Assembly (NCBI GenBank): GCA_038049695.1
Contig: CP142456.1
Coordinates: forward strand, 44,310,001 to 44,374,000
Direction of reading: 5' to 3'
Length of the DNA: 64,000 nt
Source: Cinnamomum chago
Lineage: Eukaryota; Streptophyta; Magnoliopsida; Laurales; Lauraceae
Below are positions 24,992-35,800 of the stretch, piece by piece. The translations under genes were made by a program, and so were the position numbers. How positions within the stretch are numbered: the stretch's first letter is position 1; each line of letters begins with the position of its first letter. The notes under the pieces are model-generated. The model saw only the letters and a program-made list of their open reading frames with translations, was not told the DNA's origin and made no database searches.

Positions 24992-26038
24992 GGACCCAAC
25001 CTTCATTGTTAACAAAAGAGACCATTCCCCTTCCTTCTCCATTTTCATGTTCCAGCACAACCATGGAGTCTAGGGTTTTCCTTGCTCCCTCTTCTTCTTC
25101 TTGCTTCCCATCACTCAATCCACTTCCAAGCTTGCACCAAGAAGAGATTGGAGGCCACCATCTTCTTCATCTCCTTGAGAACTTTCTTTCCATAGCTTTT
25201 GTGGAGCTCACCAACCATTACAAGACTTTCCTTGAGCTTACCTTGTCCATTAGAGGACCTTCCAAGTAAGTGTTCTTCTTCATCTTCTAGATTTGTAATC
25301 TTCTAGCCTTAGAGAAGCTCCACCTTGATTATTGAGAGGTTTCCTTGTCATTTCATTGTTTAACCCATTTTAGGGCTTTTTTGGGGGGTTTTTGTAGAGA
25401 TTGTTGATCTTAAGCTTGAGAGGTGATTAGGAGCTTGTTTTGCTAGATTGGAACCCAAGGCAAGTGGATGAATGGATGTTTTTAATGTTATGAAAGTTTT
25501 ATGAGAAAATCCCAAGTTTATTTCTTGTTTTTGATCATTGGATACATGTTGCACATATGCTCCTTGTCACATATATATGGATTTCAAAATTTGCACATTA
25601 ATGGTTGTTTCTATCTTGTTAATCTCTTGGAGAGGTATGCATTTCATTTGATCAAGTTTACTCATATGGTTTTATAAGGAATAGGATTGGTTTGGCTATT
25701 CATGGTTATGTTTATGAGCTACATTGATTTGAAAATGATACTCATTTATAGAGTTGTGCTAAAACATCTTTGGTTATGGAAATGTAATCAATAGACCTTG
25801 TTTATCTATAAATGTTGACTCAAATGAACCCTTGTCTATGATGGGAACTCCTCTCCTTGTTTGGGGATTGAATGTGAAGAAAGAGGTTGGATTTAATGAT
25901 TCATTGAAGTCTCGATGGGAGTTTTATTGTAATTAGGATGTTGTTGAAGTAAGGAAAAACTCATTTGTATAAGTGTTGGAAAGGAAAAAGGAAGAGAAAG
26001 AGAGGAACTGAACTGCCCAGAATTCAGTTTCTGGACAG

Positions 26039-26258
26039 TTCGCTCGAGCGACCATGACAGTTCGCTCGAGCGACCTGCCCAGAAAGGGATACGAGTTTTC
26101 CAGTAGCCTGGTCGCTCGAACGCATTTAAATAACCGCTCGACCGATGGGTTCGCTCGAGCGAACCCTTAGATTCGCTCGAGCGATGCGGTCTGCCTGGCA
26201 TGATGCGCTGGTACAGAAATTTCAGCCGATCGATCGGACCTTCGGCCCGACCGATCGG
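26039..26258 (+). promoter_or_regulatory. CG-rich palindrome array in LTR C
   Basis: TTCGCTCGAGCGA-type palindromes occur at 26039-26051, 26071-26083, 26150-26163 and 26172-26184. Diverged versions lie at 26111-26123 and 26134-26145, and CCGATCGATCGG-type sites at 26226-26237 and 26247-26258. Eight sites in 220 bp of otherwise AT-rich LTR is not expected by chance. A binding array of the LTR promoter is the simplest reading; this is inference. Confidence 0.5.
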
Positions 26259-27042
26259 AGGACTCAGTTTGAGTCCAGTGGGTTTTGAGGTTTATTTTTC
26301 TTTGTGGACCTTGGCTAACCTCCTCGGACTCACTCGACCATATGTAAGAGCGTCTGGAGCCGATGCTCGTCACGGTTGGTTCGGATGCATCGAAGTTCAA
26401 TCCATTTCAATCTTGAACGGGATAGAACGACGCGATATCTTCTTTATATCTAAACATAAGTCTTGCCCTTGGTTATCGCAAATTCTATTCTTTTCGGTGA
26501 CTGAATAGGTTGCTTGATGTTTCCGGATTAATGTCATGCCTAGGATGGACCGTTTATAATCTTGACTCTTGCTATTGTAACATCTAGTACTACCCATAAG
26601 CTCATGTTAAGATTTTAAAATAGTAAAAGTGCATAAGGAGCCCGGAATGTCTTTAAACTCAAGGAGTACCAAGTAATTGTTATAATCGACATACGGGACC
26701 CCTATTCACTTAAATAGATCTTGAAACCGATATTTTTACCCGAAATTGTTATAGTTCATTGTTTCACCTCTTTCCCCGAGATTTGCATTACATTACTGGT
26801 TTTCCCGAAAGCATTGAAGTTACACTAGTAACAGTTATTTGTCCCGAATGTATTTCCCGATATGAAATGACAGTGTGCCCTTGAGCACCCCCGTTTTACC
26901 CGTTTATTTACTGTACTTGATTTACTTGCATATGTCTCGATTGGTTTTGACCTATGAGTCGGCATCACTAAGCTTGGATACCTTGTCGGTTTGATCCACC
27001 GACTTGGAAATCCCTCTCCCGTCCCGCCAGCTGCAGTTTGGA

Positions 27043-27165
27043 TCCCGATACCCGGTTATTGCCGTGGTCCCGTCCCGATACCCGGTTATTGCCGTGGTCC
27101 CGTCCCGATACCCGGTTATTGCCGTGGTCCCGTCCCGATACCCGGTTCGCTACCGTGGTCCCGTT
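27043..27165 (+). repeat. 30-bp tandem repeat in LTR C
   Basis: About four copies of a 30-bp unit containing GATACCCGGTTATTGCCGTG. Because 30 is divisible by three it creates a periodic open frame (PGYCRGPVPI repeated), which is not evidence of coding. Confidence 0.85.
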
Positions 27166-27419
27166 CCCGTTCCCGTATATTTATTATTGTATATATGATT
27201 TACGTTGAGTCTCCTCACCTTGTGTGACTGAGACCAACGTCCCGCTCTTGTCACTTCGGTGATAGAGGACTTAGCTTCTTGTGATTGCCATCTTGCCAGT
27301 TCCCGATTCCTTGGACACCCGACATGGTTTATATTGCTTGCTTGTTTTCAGATAAATGATTCATTGCTTTTATGAAAGTTGTTATTTAGATAAGTGTTAA
27401 TGCTCTCTATTGTAAATTC

Positions 27420-28080
27420 AATCACTATTATATTGTTTTATGTCCTTTGCACCCGTACATGTTTTACATGAATGCTGGTTGGGTCAATACCCGTGCTTTT
27501 ACATATGTTCCATACGATCAATGATTTTTGCTAGATTTATATGATTACACATGTTTTAAATGAATACCCGAGTTATTAAATGTCCATGCTTTGGAATGTG
27601 TTTTAAATGACACTCGTTTTGTTAGATCCCGATGTTTATACATGTTTTAAGTGAATACCCGATTTGTTAAATATCCCTGTCTTGAAATATGTTTTAGATG
27701 ACACTTGTTTTGCCAGATTCCTATGTTTATACCTATTCTTACATGATACCCGATTTGTTTAAATATCCATACTTTGGAATAGGTTTAAATGAACATTAGT
27801 CTTGTCAGATTTCCTTGGTTACACCTGTTTTAAATGAACACCCGGTTTGTTAAATATCCGTATTTTTACATATGTTTCAAATGGACTTTGGTTTTGCTAG
27901 ACTGCTATGAATACTTGATTTGTTGTATACTTGTGTTTTACTTAAGTTTCAAATGAACGTTTGTTTTGTCAAACCACTATGTTTATACATGTTTTAAGTG
28001 AATACCCGATTGTCAAACATCTATGTTTTTAGATGATGTAAATGAACACGTGTTTTATTGGATATTCATGTTTTACCCGT
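27420..28080 (+). repeat. Degenerate ~60-bp repeats in LTR C
   Basis: Repeated blocks of CATGTTTTAAATGAATACCCG and TTTGTTAAATATCC in changing combinations. Nothing else is seen in this 660-base stretch. The shorter array in fragment G (5160-5320) is related. Confidence 0.6.
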
Positions 28081-29335
28081 GCTTGAAATGAATACAGGTT
28101 TTTCCCCGAGATTCCCGACTTTGCACCCGTTTAATTATATGCAGCATTTGATCGAATAGCATGATTTATCTTATGTTTTATTCTTCAGTATATTTGTTAT
28201 CTTTTCATCCACCCGCCAGACCGTCGTGTCTGACCCACTACTTTTGGTACTCAGGTTCAGATTTCTTCGCCCCGAGTTGAGTGTTTTGTTGGCTGTGGAG
28301 CCATGCCTTGCAGGTTGTTTTGTCGGCTATGTCATGTAGACATTGAGCTTGACATCGGAGCTACGTCACATTTGGGTAGTAGTTTATAGCTTATTGTTGT
28401 ATGGCTTTTATTAGCCTTTTTCTTGGGATTCTAAATTAATGTACATTGATAATTGTAACTTGAACATATTTGGGAATGTAATATCCTGTTACTGTCAGCT
28501 CGGTAATTTATTGTGATGGTTACTCCAGTCTGATATGATCCTTGATATAATAGCTATGTGCTAAAGGTTGAGTGCGACGCGGAATCCGATGGCCACGGAC
28601 TTCGGGTCGCAACGCCACAAAAGCTTCCGCAAAATATTCAGAATGTGTTGTCTTCACACACGCGGATCCTGAGAGAAGTAAAATACATTTATGCTAAATC
28701 CCATTTCCCTCCCCCGAGGTTTCGGTTCGGGGGCGTGACACGGGCCATGCCGCATCCTTTGGGATTCTTCTTGCGATGATCACCAATGGACCCACATACC
28801 ATTTGATGTCGGATGGTGATCCAATTTCAGACATTGGTTGATGTCAGCGGGCCAGCAACATCTGTCCAGTCAATTTCGCGATCGGGCGGGCAGAAAGTGT
28901 GCTTTCTTGGTTAGCCGTTTGACGATCTTGAGGCGTCCGATGATGATCTAATGATTCCAGTGATGGATCCGTGATGTTGATGAAGATCGATGGATATCAT
29001 GCACAAAAAATCAGATTTTGGAAAAATCCCAGGGGCCAATCAATTCGAAACGCGAAAAGTACCCGAAAAACGGGGTTTTTGGGCGAGGTCCGGCGGCCCG
29101 GACCTCCATGGTCGGCCGTCTTCCGGTCGCCTTTTCTTCGCCGTTTTTCGTCCGTTTTCGCTTCTGTTTTCTCCTGCATTTTTCTTGGAATTTCCTCTCA
29201 TTTATTGGCTGGATTTCCCTCAAGAAAACCTGACGAGAAGCCGTGCAAATCGGATCGCAAAGTTTCCCATTTTCTGAAAAGCCGAAGAGTTTGCTGTGGA
29301 GAACTGCCGATTTTTTTGTCAAGCGTCGAAACTAG

Positions 29336-30290
29336 GTCAAACGATGTCGGAATGACCTGAAATTTGACGTGTAGCTTCTTGAGTAGTAGAAGAGACCAAC
29401 CATAGGCTTTTGTTCAGGTTTTGAAGCCGTTTTGGGTCCCGCAAACGCTTGACTTTGATTTCACTACGAGGGAAATGCCGAGCTTTGACTTTCGGTCAAA
29501 CGATGTCTGATTGACCTGAAATTTGATGGGTAGCTTCCTCATCAGTAGATAGGACCAACCATAGGTTTTTGTTTGAGTTTTGAAGCCATTTGGAGTCATG
29601 CAAATGCTTGCCTTTATTTCACAGCGAGGGAAATGCCGAGCTTTGACTTCTGGTCAAACGATGTCCGATTGACCTGAAATTCGACGTGTGACTCCCCCAT
29701 CAGTAGATAAGACCAACCATAGGCTTTCATTTGAGTTTTGAAGCCATTTGGAGTCATGCAAATGCTTGCCTTTATTTCACCGCGAGGGAAATGCCAAGCT
29801 TTGACTTTCGGTCAAACGATGTCCGATTGACCTGAAATTCGACGTGTGACTCCCCCATCAGTAGATAAGACCAACCATAGGCTTTCATTTGAATTTTGAA
29901 GTCATTTGGAGTCATGCAAACGCTTGCCTTTATTTCACCGCGAGGGAAATGCCGAGCTTTGACTTCTGGTCAAACGATGTCCGATTGACCTGAAATTCGA
30001 CGTGTGACTCCCCCATCAGTAGATAAGACCAACCATAGGCTTTCATTTGAATTTTGAAGCCATTTGGAGTCATGCAAACGCTTGCCTTTATTTCACCGCG
30101 AGGGAAATGCCAAGCTTTGACTTTCGGTCAAACGATGTCCGATTGACCTGAAATTTGATGGGGAGCCTACTGGAGTCATTTTGAGATGATCCACAAGCTC
30201 CGAATTGGGTGCCATGGTCCCGGGGTGCTCCGCCGCCGGTAGGCTTTGATTTTGTTCCCGAGCATCGAAAGTGGGTCAAACGTTGTCAGA
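29336..30290 (-). repeat. 158-bp tandem array in the B LTR
   Basis: GTCAAACGATGTC recurs near 29336, 29495, 29654, 29812, 29970 and 30128, with a diverged copy near 30276: a period of about 158 bp. Each unit also carries GAGGGAAATGCCGAGC and AGACCAACCATAGGC. LTRs of A have only about three copies (near 43058, 43218 and 43376), so this LTR grew by tandem duplication. Confidence 0.85.
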
Positions 30291-30744
30291 ATGACCTGAA
30301 ATTTGATGCGCAGCCCTTTTAAGGTATGTAGGAGCCGCCCATGTGCTCTGTTTGATGAGTGATGACCTCAGTAGTTCTCGCTACCTAAGGGCTTGATTTT
30401 GCTGCTCGAGAGTTGATGGAGGTTTGACTTGAAACTTGACATGTAGCCTTTCGGAGGTATTTTGAGACCATCCGTAGGCTCTGATCGAAGATTTGGGGTC
30501 TTCGACATTGTCGCCGCTGGTAGCTGCTGCTTAGCTGTTGGAGAAGTGAAGCTAGGCCAAATGATGTCGGAATGGCCTGAAACTTCATGTATACCTCTCT
30601 TTCGGCTGTTTTGAATGACCTTGCAGTTTTTGTTTGATTCTGACAAGATCGGATGCTTGAAGTGGCGCCTGCCTATTTTTGGTAGGATGCGGCTCCATAT
30701 AGCTTTTGATGTGAAGAGGCAAAGTGACATTTTTGGTGTCAACA

Positions 30745-30758
30745 AATGCCCCCTCGAG
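30745..30758 (-). other. B polypurine tract
   Basis: On the minus strand CGAGGGGGCATT stands directly before the 3' LTR start TGTTGACACC. The same sequence lies at 43712-43725 in A. Confidence 0.75.
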
Positions 30759-30954
30759 GTACAGCGACGATGGCTTTTGCAGTCGATGTGCCTCGAAGAG
30801 AATCTTGAAGAAGGGCTTCTGACTTGACCAAGAGTCTTTGAGCATTTTTCTTTTTTTCTTTGATGGAGTAGCCTTTTGAGCTTCCAGGGGATCTTATGGT
30901 AGTGAGAGGGATCACGTACCATCTCAAGGCAAGATTTTGAGAATGTCATTTGGA

Positions 30955-31150
30955 TTTGGTTTTTTGGTTTTGATTTTGACCTTGTGACCTAACAAGCTGT
31001 ATGTGGCAGGTTAGGGGGTTAGGTTTTTGGTTTTGGTTTTGACCTTGTGACCTAACAGGCTGTATGTGGCAAGTTAGGGGGTCGGGTTTTGATTTTTGGT
31101 TTTGGTCTTGTGACCTAACAAGCTGTATGTGGCGAGTTAGGGGATCATGG
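30955..31150 (+). repeat. ~62-bp repeats upstream of the B antisense gene
   Basis: Three units containing TGACCTAACAAGCTGTATGTGG and a following GTTAGGGGGT. A has related units at about 43935-44100. Their position, 700-900 bp upstream of the antisense start codon, makes a promoter role possible but unproven. From 30759 to 31480 nothing coding is visible. Confidence 0.7.
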
Positions 31151-31479
31151 TTTGGTTTTTTGGTTCACTCTTTGGGACAATTTTGGGTCCATTGGAGTGG
31201 TTTAGGCTTTTGTGGAATGTCAATTTCAAGATTTTGGCTTAATTTGGTTCATGAGGTGGGATGGTTTGGATTTTTGGAAACTCATGAAGCTTGGATTTTT
31301 GTATGGTATGGTCCAATCAACTCAAAAGAGGCATGGAACCATTTTTGTATGCTCTTGGTAAGAGAAATTTTGACTAAAAGCCACTTTTAGTGCCTAGGTG
31401 GTCAAACCTGGCTCATATGGGCTAGCCCATGGGACCTTAAGCTTTGAAAGATGGCTTAGATCTCATATGGTGTCATTTT

Positions 31480-31741
31480 TGTGGAGAATATCTAAAAATA
31501 TCTCCTTTGGGTGGAGAATATCTAAAAATATCCTTACTTTGAGAGATTTTCTCAAGTTTCCTTGATTTTGGGAGAGATTCTCTCAAAATATCTTTCTTTG
31601 GGAGAGAATATCTATCATTCCCTTTCTTTTTGGAGAGAATTTCCTTTTCTTTTGGGAAGGTTGCTAATTTTTAGCACTTACCTCTTTACTTTTCTTCTCT
31701 TTCCTCTTTTGGTTTGCTTTCTTCTATAAAAGCAAGGGAGG
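31480..31741 (+). promoter_or_regulatory. Promoter of the B antisense gene: evening-element-like motifs and TATA box
   Basis: TATAAAA at 31735-31741 lies 112 to 118 bp upstream of the start ATG at 31853. Perfect evening-element motifs (AAAATATCT) occur at 31495-31503 and 31585-31593, with a near match (AAAATATCC) at 31525-31533, all inside a degenerate GGAGAATATCT repeat. The evening element is a known plant clock and cold-response site. Both perfect copies recur in A (44426-44434 and 44486-44494). Use by a real factor is inference. Confidence 0.55.
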
Positions 31742-31862
31742 TGGGATCTCTTGCTCCTATTGCTTTCTTTTTGCAAAAGTCTTCAAGAGTTGCTCTAAGA
31801 TCAAGAATCCTCCTTCTTCAAGAGTCTTCAAGTTCTTCTTTCTTCTCCATCCATGGCTTCAA

Positions 31863-31943
31863 GTAAGTTTTTTTTGTTTTCTTTTTTTTTTCTTTTTACA
31901 AGAAATTCCATGTAAAGAAAGTTTCATCATTTTTTTTTCTCTC

Positions 31944-31974
<31 letters not shown>

Positions 31975-32861
31975 GCACGTGTTCTTTTCTTTTTTTTTTT
32001 TTTTTTACACGCCCTTTTCTTTTTTTTTTTCTTCTTCTCTCTTTCTTTTCTCTCTCTCTTTTTTTTTTTTTTTTTTTGCTGCTGTACGGACATGTCCGTA
32101 CAGCCTTGGCCGTACGGCCATGTGGCCCATGGGCCAACCCAGAATTTTTCTTTTTCTTTTTCTTTTCTTCTCTTTCTTTTTAGGAAAGAAAACTTTCTTT
32201 TCCCCCCCTTTTTGCTCACCATGATAATGAGGCTTATGCAATCCAAGATGCTCATGCACATACTTTTTTTTTTTTTTATGAAGATAAAAAGTTAGAGTCT
32301 CTAGGTTAAGCCAACATGAATTTTGACTTAGACAAAGTTTGATTGGTTTTGACCAAGTTGGGTTGGAATTGGTCAAACTTTTTGTCAAAGTTTTCCTAGC
32401 ATCTAGTGCATGATGATTTTCTTTTATGCATGATTTTTGGTAAATTGGATTGGGAGCATGATGATGATGCACACCTGGAAATCTTTTGCAAGTCTTGAGA
32501 TTTGAAGCTCGCAGCAATGTTGAGCTCTTTCTTTAGTCTTGCGGGGGTTTCGAGGAGCTTTTGCAAGTTTTGGGATTTGAAGCTCGCAGCAATGTTGAGC
32601 TCTTTTCCGATTCTTGCGGAAATTTGAGAAGACTGTCTTGATCTCGCAGCAATGTTTGAGTTCGCGTCTTCTTTGAGAATCCTTCATTGATCATGAGCTC
32701 GCAGCGATGTTGAGCTCATCTTCAGGCTTCCTTTCTTTTCGGGGTGATTCCCTTTTCTTCGGAATTGCCTCGTAGTCATGCCAAAATTTCGCTAGGATTT
32801 TTTTTTTGTTAGCAAAATTCTGTCATTCTGTTGATTGATTTCTTTCTTTCAATCTTTGCAG
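31863..32861 (+). other. Intron 1 of the B antisense gene
   Basis: Donor GTAAGT follows ATGGCTTCAA; acceptor TTTGCAG ends at 32861. The intron holds long T runs, a palindrome cluster at 32081-32128, and four spaced copies of GCTCGCAGCAATGTTGAGCTC (near 32507, 32580, 32643 and 32698). Open frames on either strand here are low-complexity. Confidence 0.65.
32081..32128 (+). repeat. Palindrome cluster in antisense-gene intron 1 (B)
   Basis: A perfect 24-bp palindrome (32081-32104, centre GGACATGTCC) is followed by GGCCGTACGGCC (32108-32119) and a palindromic TGGCCCATGGGCCA. It stands between long pyrimidine tracts. The same cluster, including the exact 24-bp palindrome at 45002-45025, is kept in A although the next 3.3 kb were lost there. 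Confidence 0.8.
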
Positions 32862-35800
32862 GTAGTTCCTCCAGAACGAACAAGGGTAAGTGCCCTGTTA
32901 CTGATGTTCCTCGCCGATCTGCCAGATCTTCCAATGCGGCCGTATAGCAGGCCTGGGAGAAGGTCCAATATGTGGAGAGAAACTTGGAAGAGAGTGACTC
33001 GCTCAACCGAGATGAGATGAGACAGCGACTGATCGCTCTCAAGGATGAGGAGTTTTACAAGATTATGGCAAGCAATCGTCCTTGGGTCATGGACGATCAG
33101 AGCGTTGTGCCCAAGCCTACCTTTTTCTTTGGTGATGCAGCCCCTGATGACTCGTCATACCAAAGGAGATGCTTTCAGTTCTCTTACACAACTGATGGTG
33201 AGGAGAGAACCATTTCTACCCGATCGATTTTTGATCGTACTATTTCGATCATGAGTCTTTCTCCCACATGCTCTAAGAGAGAATATCCTCCAAGCTGGGT
33301 GAAGAGGACCAATGTGGTCAAGACCGGGGTTTTTGTTGGCGGTCCTTCTGGTTATGCAGAGAAGTCGCCTGTCCGTTTGGACATGTTGATGCCGGCCAGC
33401 GGCTACCAAGGACCTGATCATCCATCGGTTGATTTGAGACCGGTGGGCCTTGGCATTTTCAGGGGTGATGGCAGCAATTGGGTGAAGCCTTTTCGACTTC
33501 GTGGCCGTTTCAGTGTTGACTGGAGCTGGGAGTCGTGGACTGATCACATCCTGCAGATTGGTGGTGCCATTCTGAAGGAGGCCGAGATTTTTGATGCGGT
33601 TCGCGCTTTTAGGCAAACCGTGGTTTACTCCGATGAGGCTTTTATGGCCATGCTGGAGTCCTTCCTTCCACAAACCAACACCTTCATTGTTACGAATGGT
33701 GAGATTGGTTTTTCTTTGAAGGAGCTGAGTGCCATTACCGGGTTGCCCATCCTCGGCAAACTCTATGAGGAATTTATGCCGATCGACAGCGTCCTTGAGG
33801 AGCAGTCTGAGGAGTTCAGGCTTTTGTACTTTCAGCTCGTCGCCTTCTACGATTTTTTGAAGGAGAAGGAGGGCTCGAAAGTCCGGTGCAGCAGTTGGAA
33901 GAATTTTGGCTCTTTATCTCCCAACTTCTTTGGCAGTGGAGAATCTTCTGAGAAGAATCTGGCTTCGAAGAAGATCTCCGTTATGCGAGAAAATCTGAAG
34001 GAATTCTTCGCAAGCACAAACGCCATTTGTTCCGACATCGCGCTGCGAAGAGATCTCGCTATGTACCTCACTTACTGGCTAGGTGAGGCTGTCTTTGCTG
34101 GAGGAGATGGGACGCACATCAGGCCACATTGTATTTTTCCGGCTTGTCAGATGGCGTTTGGAGAGCAGCTAGCTTTGGTGCCGGCTCTTTACTCCTATTT
34201 ATGTACCGAACTGCAGGCTGCTGCTTTCTTGGTCCGGCTTGGGCTCCCCATGAACAGAGTATTTTCAGCCCATATTTTCTACTCGTGGTATGTGTACCAC
34301 TGTCCTGGCTTTCACCGTTTAGGCGCCGCACAGAATGATGACCCTTTCATGATTCGGTTGGCTAGGGGAAAAGCCGTTTCCGAATCTTTTTTGTCTGCCC
34401 GCTTGAGAATCCGACGATTCAGGGACGTCGAGATTGGGCAATCTTCAGTGAAACTTTCTCCGGATTTGCGGAAGAAGGCTTTTGATTTTGGTGTCTCCCG
34501 TGATTCCACCAGGGCAGGATCGGGAAGACACTATTCTTTGACCAACGCAGAGAAAAGGTGGCTTTTAAACATATGTGTTGGCACGATGGTGTACCGCAGA
34601 CATCTTTTTGTTGACATCCAGCCGTATGTCCCTTCGCGTTTTGCGTTGCAGTTAGGCTTCTCTCAAGGCGTTGTTGGAGCGCCTTCGAGCATGGTGAAGC
34701 GCTTTGGAGGTTTGCAGGACGGAAGAAATGCATGGGCCTTCTATAGTGCAGAAGACACCACTGCTATGATTTCCTATCCTGAGTTGCCCACTTTCCGGAC
34801 TGCTGGTTTCACGAAGTGGTTCGTGGAGAGCTTTGCTGTGTACCGAGGGCTTTCCAAGAAGGAGCTGAATGTCAAGCAATCTCCTGGGAAGGGTCTTGGT
34901 AGATCAGATGGCGTTCGTCGAGAGGAAGTTTTGTTCTTCCTTTCTGGAGAGAAGCATAGGATAGGCTTTCTCGAGGAACAGGATGTCATCAGATCCGGAG
35001 CCGCACAAGAGATACCTGTTGAGGTCTTGAGACAGCTCGAGGAGGAGGAAGCCGAGATCGACGCTTGGATGCAAGCGGAGCAAATGAAGGCTTCCATGGG
35101 GTCCACTGGTAAGAGCGGGCCGTCTGGTGAGGAGCCAAGTGGAAGTCCTGACTTTGACAGTGAGGCAGGTACTTCAAGTAAACCGGCTCGTAGAAAAAAG
35201 AGGAGGAGAGGACAGCGTCGCATTGAGAGACGCCACTAAGACTCTCCTGATCTGGAAGTCCCTCCTACCATTGCTGAGGAGGTATCAGGAGATGCTGATG
35301 AGCCTCCAGAGAAGAGGAGTCGTGAAGAAGAGACCGCCGATGATGGTATGATTCTCCTTCTTTTCCATTTCCGCTTCCCCCTTTTTTTTTTTATAAGAGA
35401 TTTTTTTGACCTGCTGTTTTCTTTCTTTTGCAGAAGATGAAAACTTGGTGATGCCCGAGGTTCCTGTCGATGAAGGGGTGATGGATCCAGTTGCGGCATC
35501 TGAAGAAGAGTTGAGGGACTCTGGGGAGGACCCAGAATCTCCACCTGGTATGAGGATGATTTTTTTTTTTGAATGCTGACATTTTTTTTTTGTCAGCTGA
35601 CTCGCCAGAGGATTCATACTTCGAGCCATCTATGGATATGGCTTTCGACGATGCCTTGGATGAGCAGATGGAGGCAGAAAGTACTCCACCAGTTATGGAA
35701 AAAGGTATTTCATAGTGATAATCTTGACATTTTTTTTTTGACAAGATCATATTCATACCTTTTCTTGTGTTTTTGCCAGCAGGTTGTGAAGCAACAGGAG

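Larger units (their letters stand above)
22228..28740 (+). mobile_element. Solo LTR C of a chromovirus (4.2 kb net), interrupted by D2
   Basis: Begins TGTGAGAACCCGACCCC, ends GGGGGCGTGACA, and is flanked by CGGGC on both sides (22223-22227, 28741-28745). Joining the flanks rebuilds the LTR sequence seen in A (GAGTCGCGGGCCATG). With D2 and its TSD removed it measures about 4241 bp and holds no protein domain, so it is best read as a solo LTR. Start, end and internal segments match F, G and the E1 LTRs. Its only ORF-like stretches are repeats (26991-27227) or lack motifs. Confidence 0.85.
21082..30744 (-). mobile_element. B 3' LTR, split by solo LTR C
   Basis: In plus coordinates it runs TGATGG (21082) to GGTGTCAACA (30744), like both LTRs of A. 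LTR sequence is 21082-22227 plus 28746-30744, about 3145 bp against 2494 bp in A; much of the excess is a tandem array at 29336-30290. A minus-strand TATAAATA at 21903-21896 marks the likely promoter. A run of 13 or more G at about 21720 beside a C run can form a strong hairpin. The CGGGC flanking C is duplicated at 22223-22227 and 28741-28745. Confidence 0.85.

Noticed and set aside
24949..25269. Ser/Leu-rich open frame near a long leader-like sequence
   Set aside because: It spans the D2 right end and LTR C; the similar stretch in fragment F is on the other strand without a matching frame.
26039..26258. Possible CRISPR-like or satellite array
   Set aside because: The palindromes are short, variable and unevenly spaced, and this is a plant LTR.
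26991..27227. Open frame with repeated PGYCRGPVPI
   Set aside because: A 30-bp tandem repeat in an LTR gives this pattern automatically.
31859..32517. Lys-rich minus-strand open frames of 92, 121 and 170 residues, and counterparts at 44813-45626
   Set aside because: They are translations of long T runs in intron 1 of the antisense gene; no motif is present.
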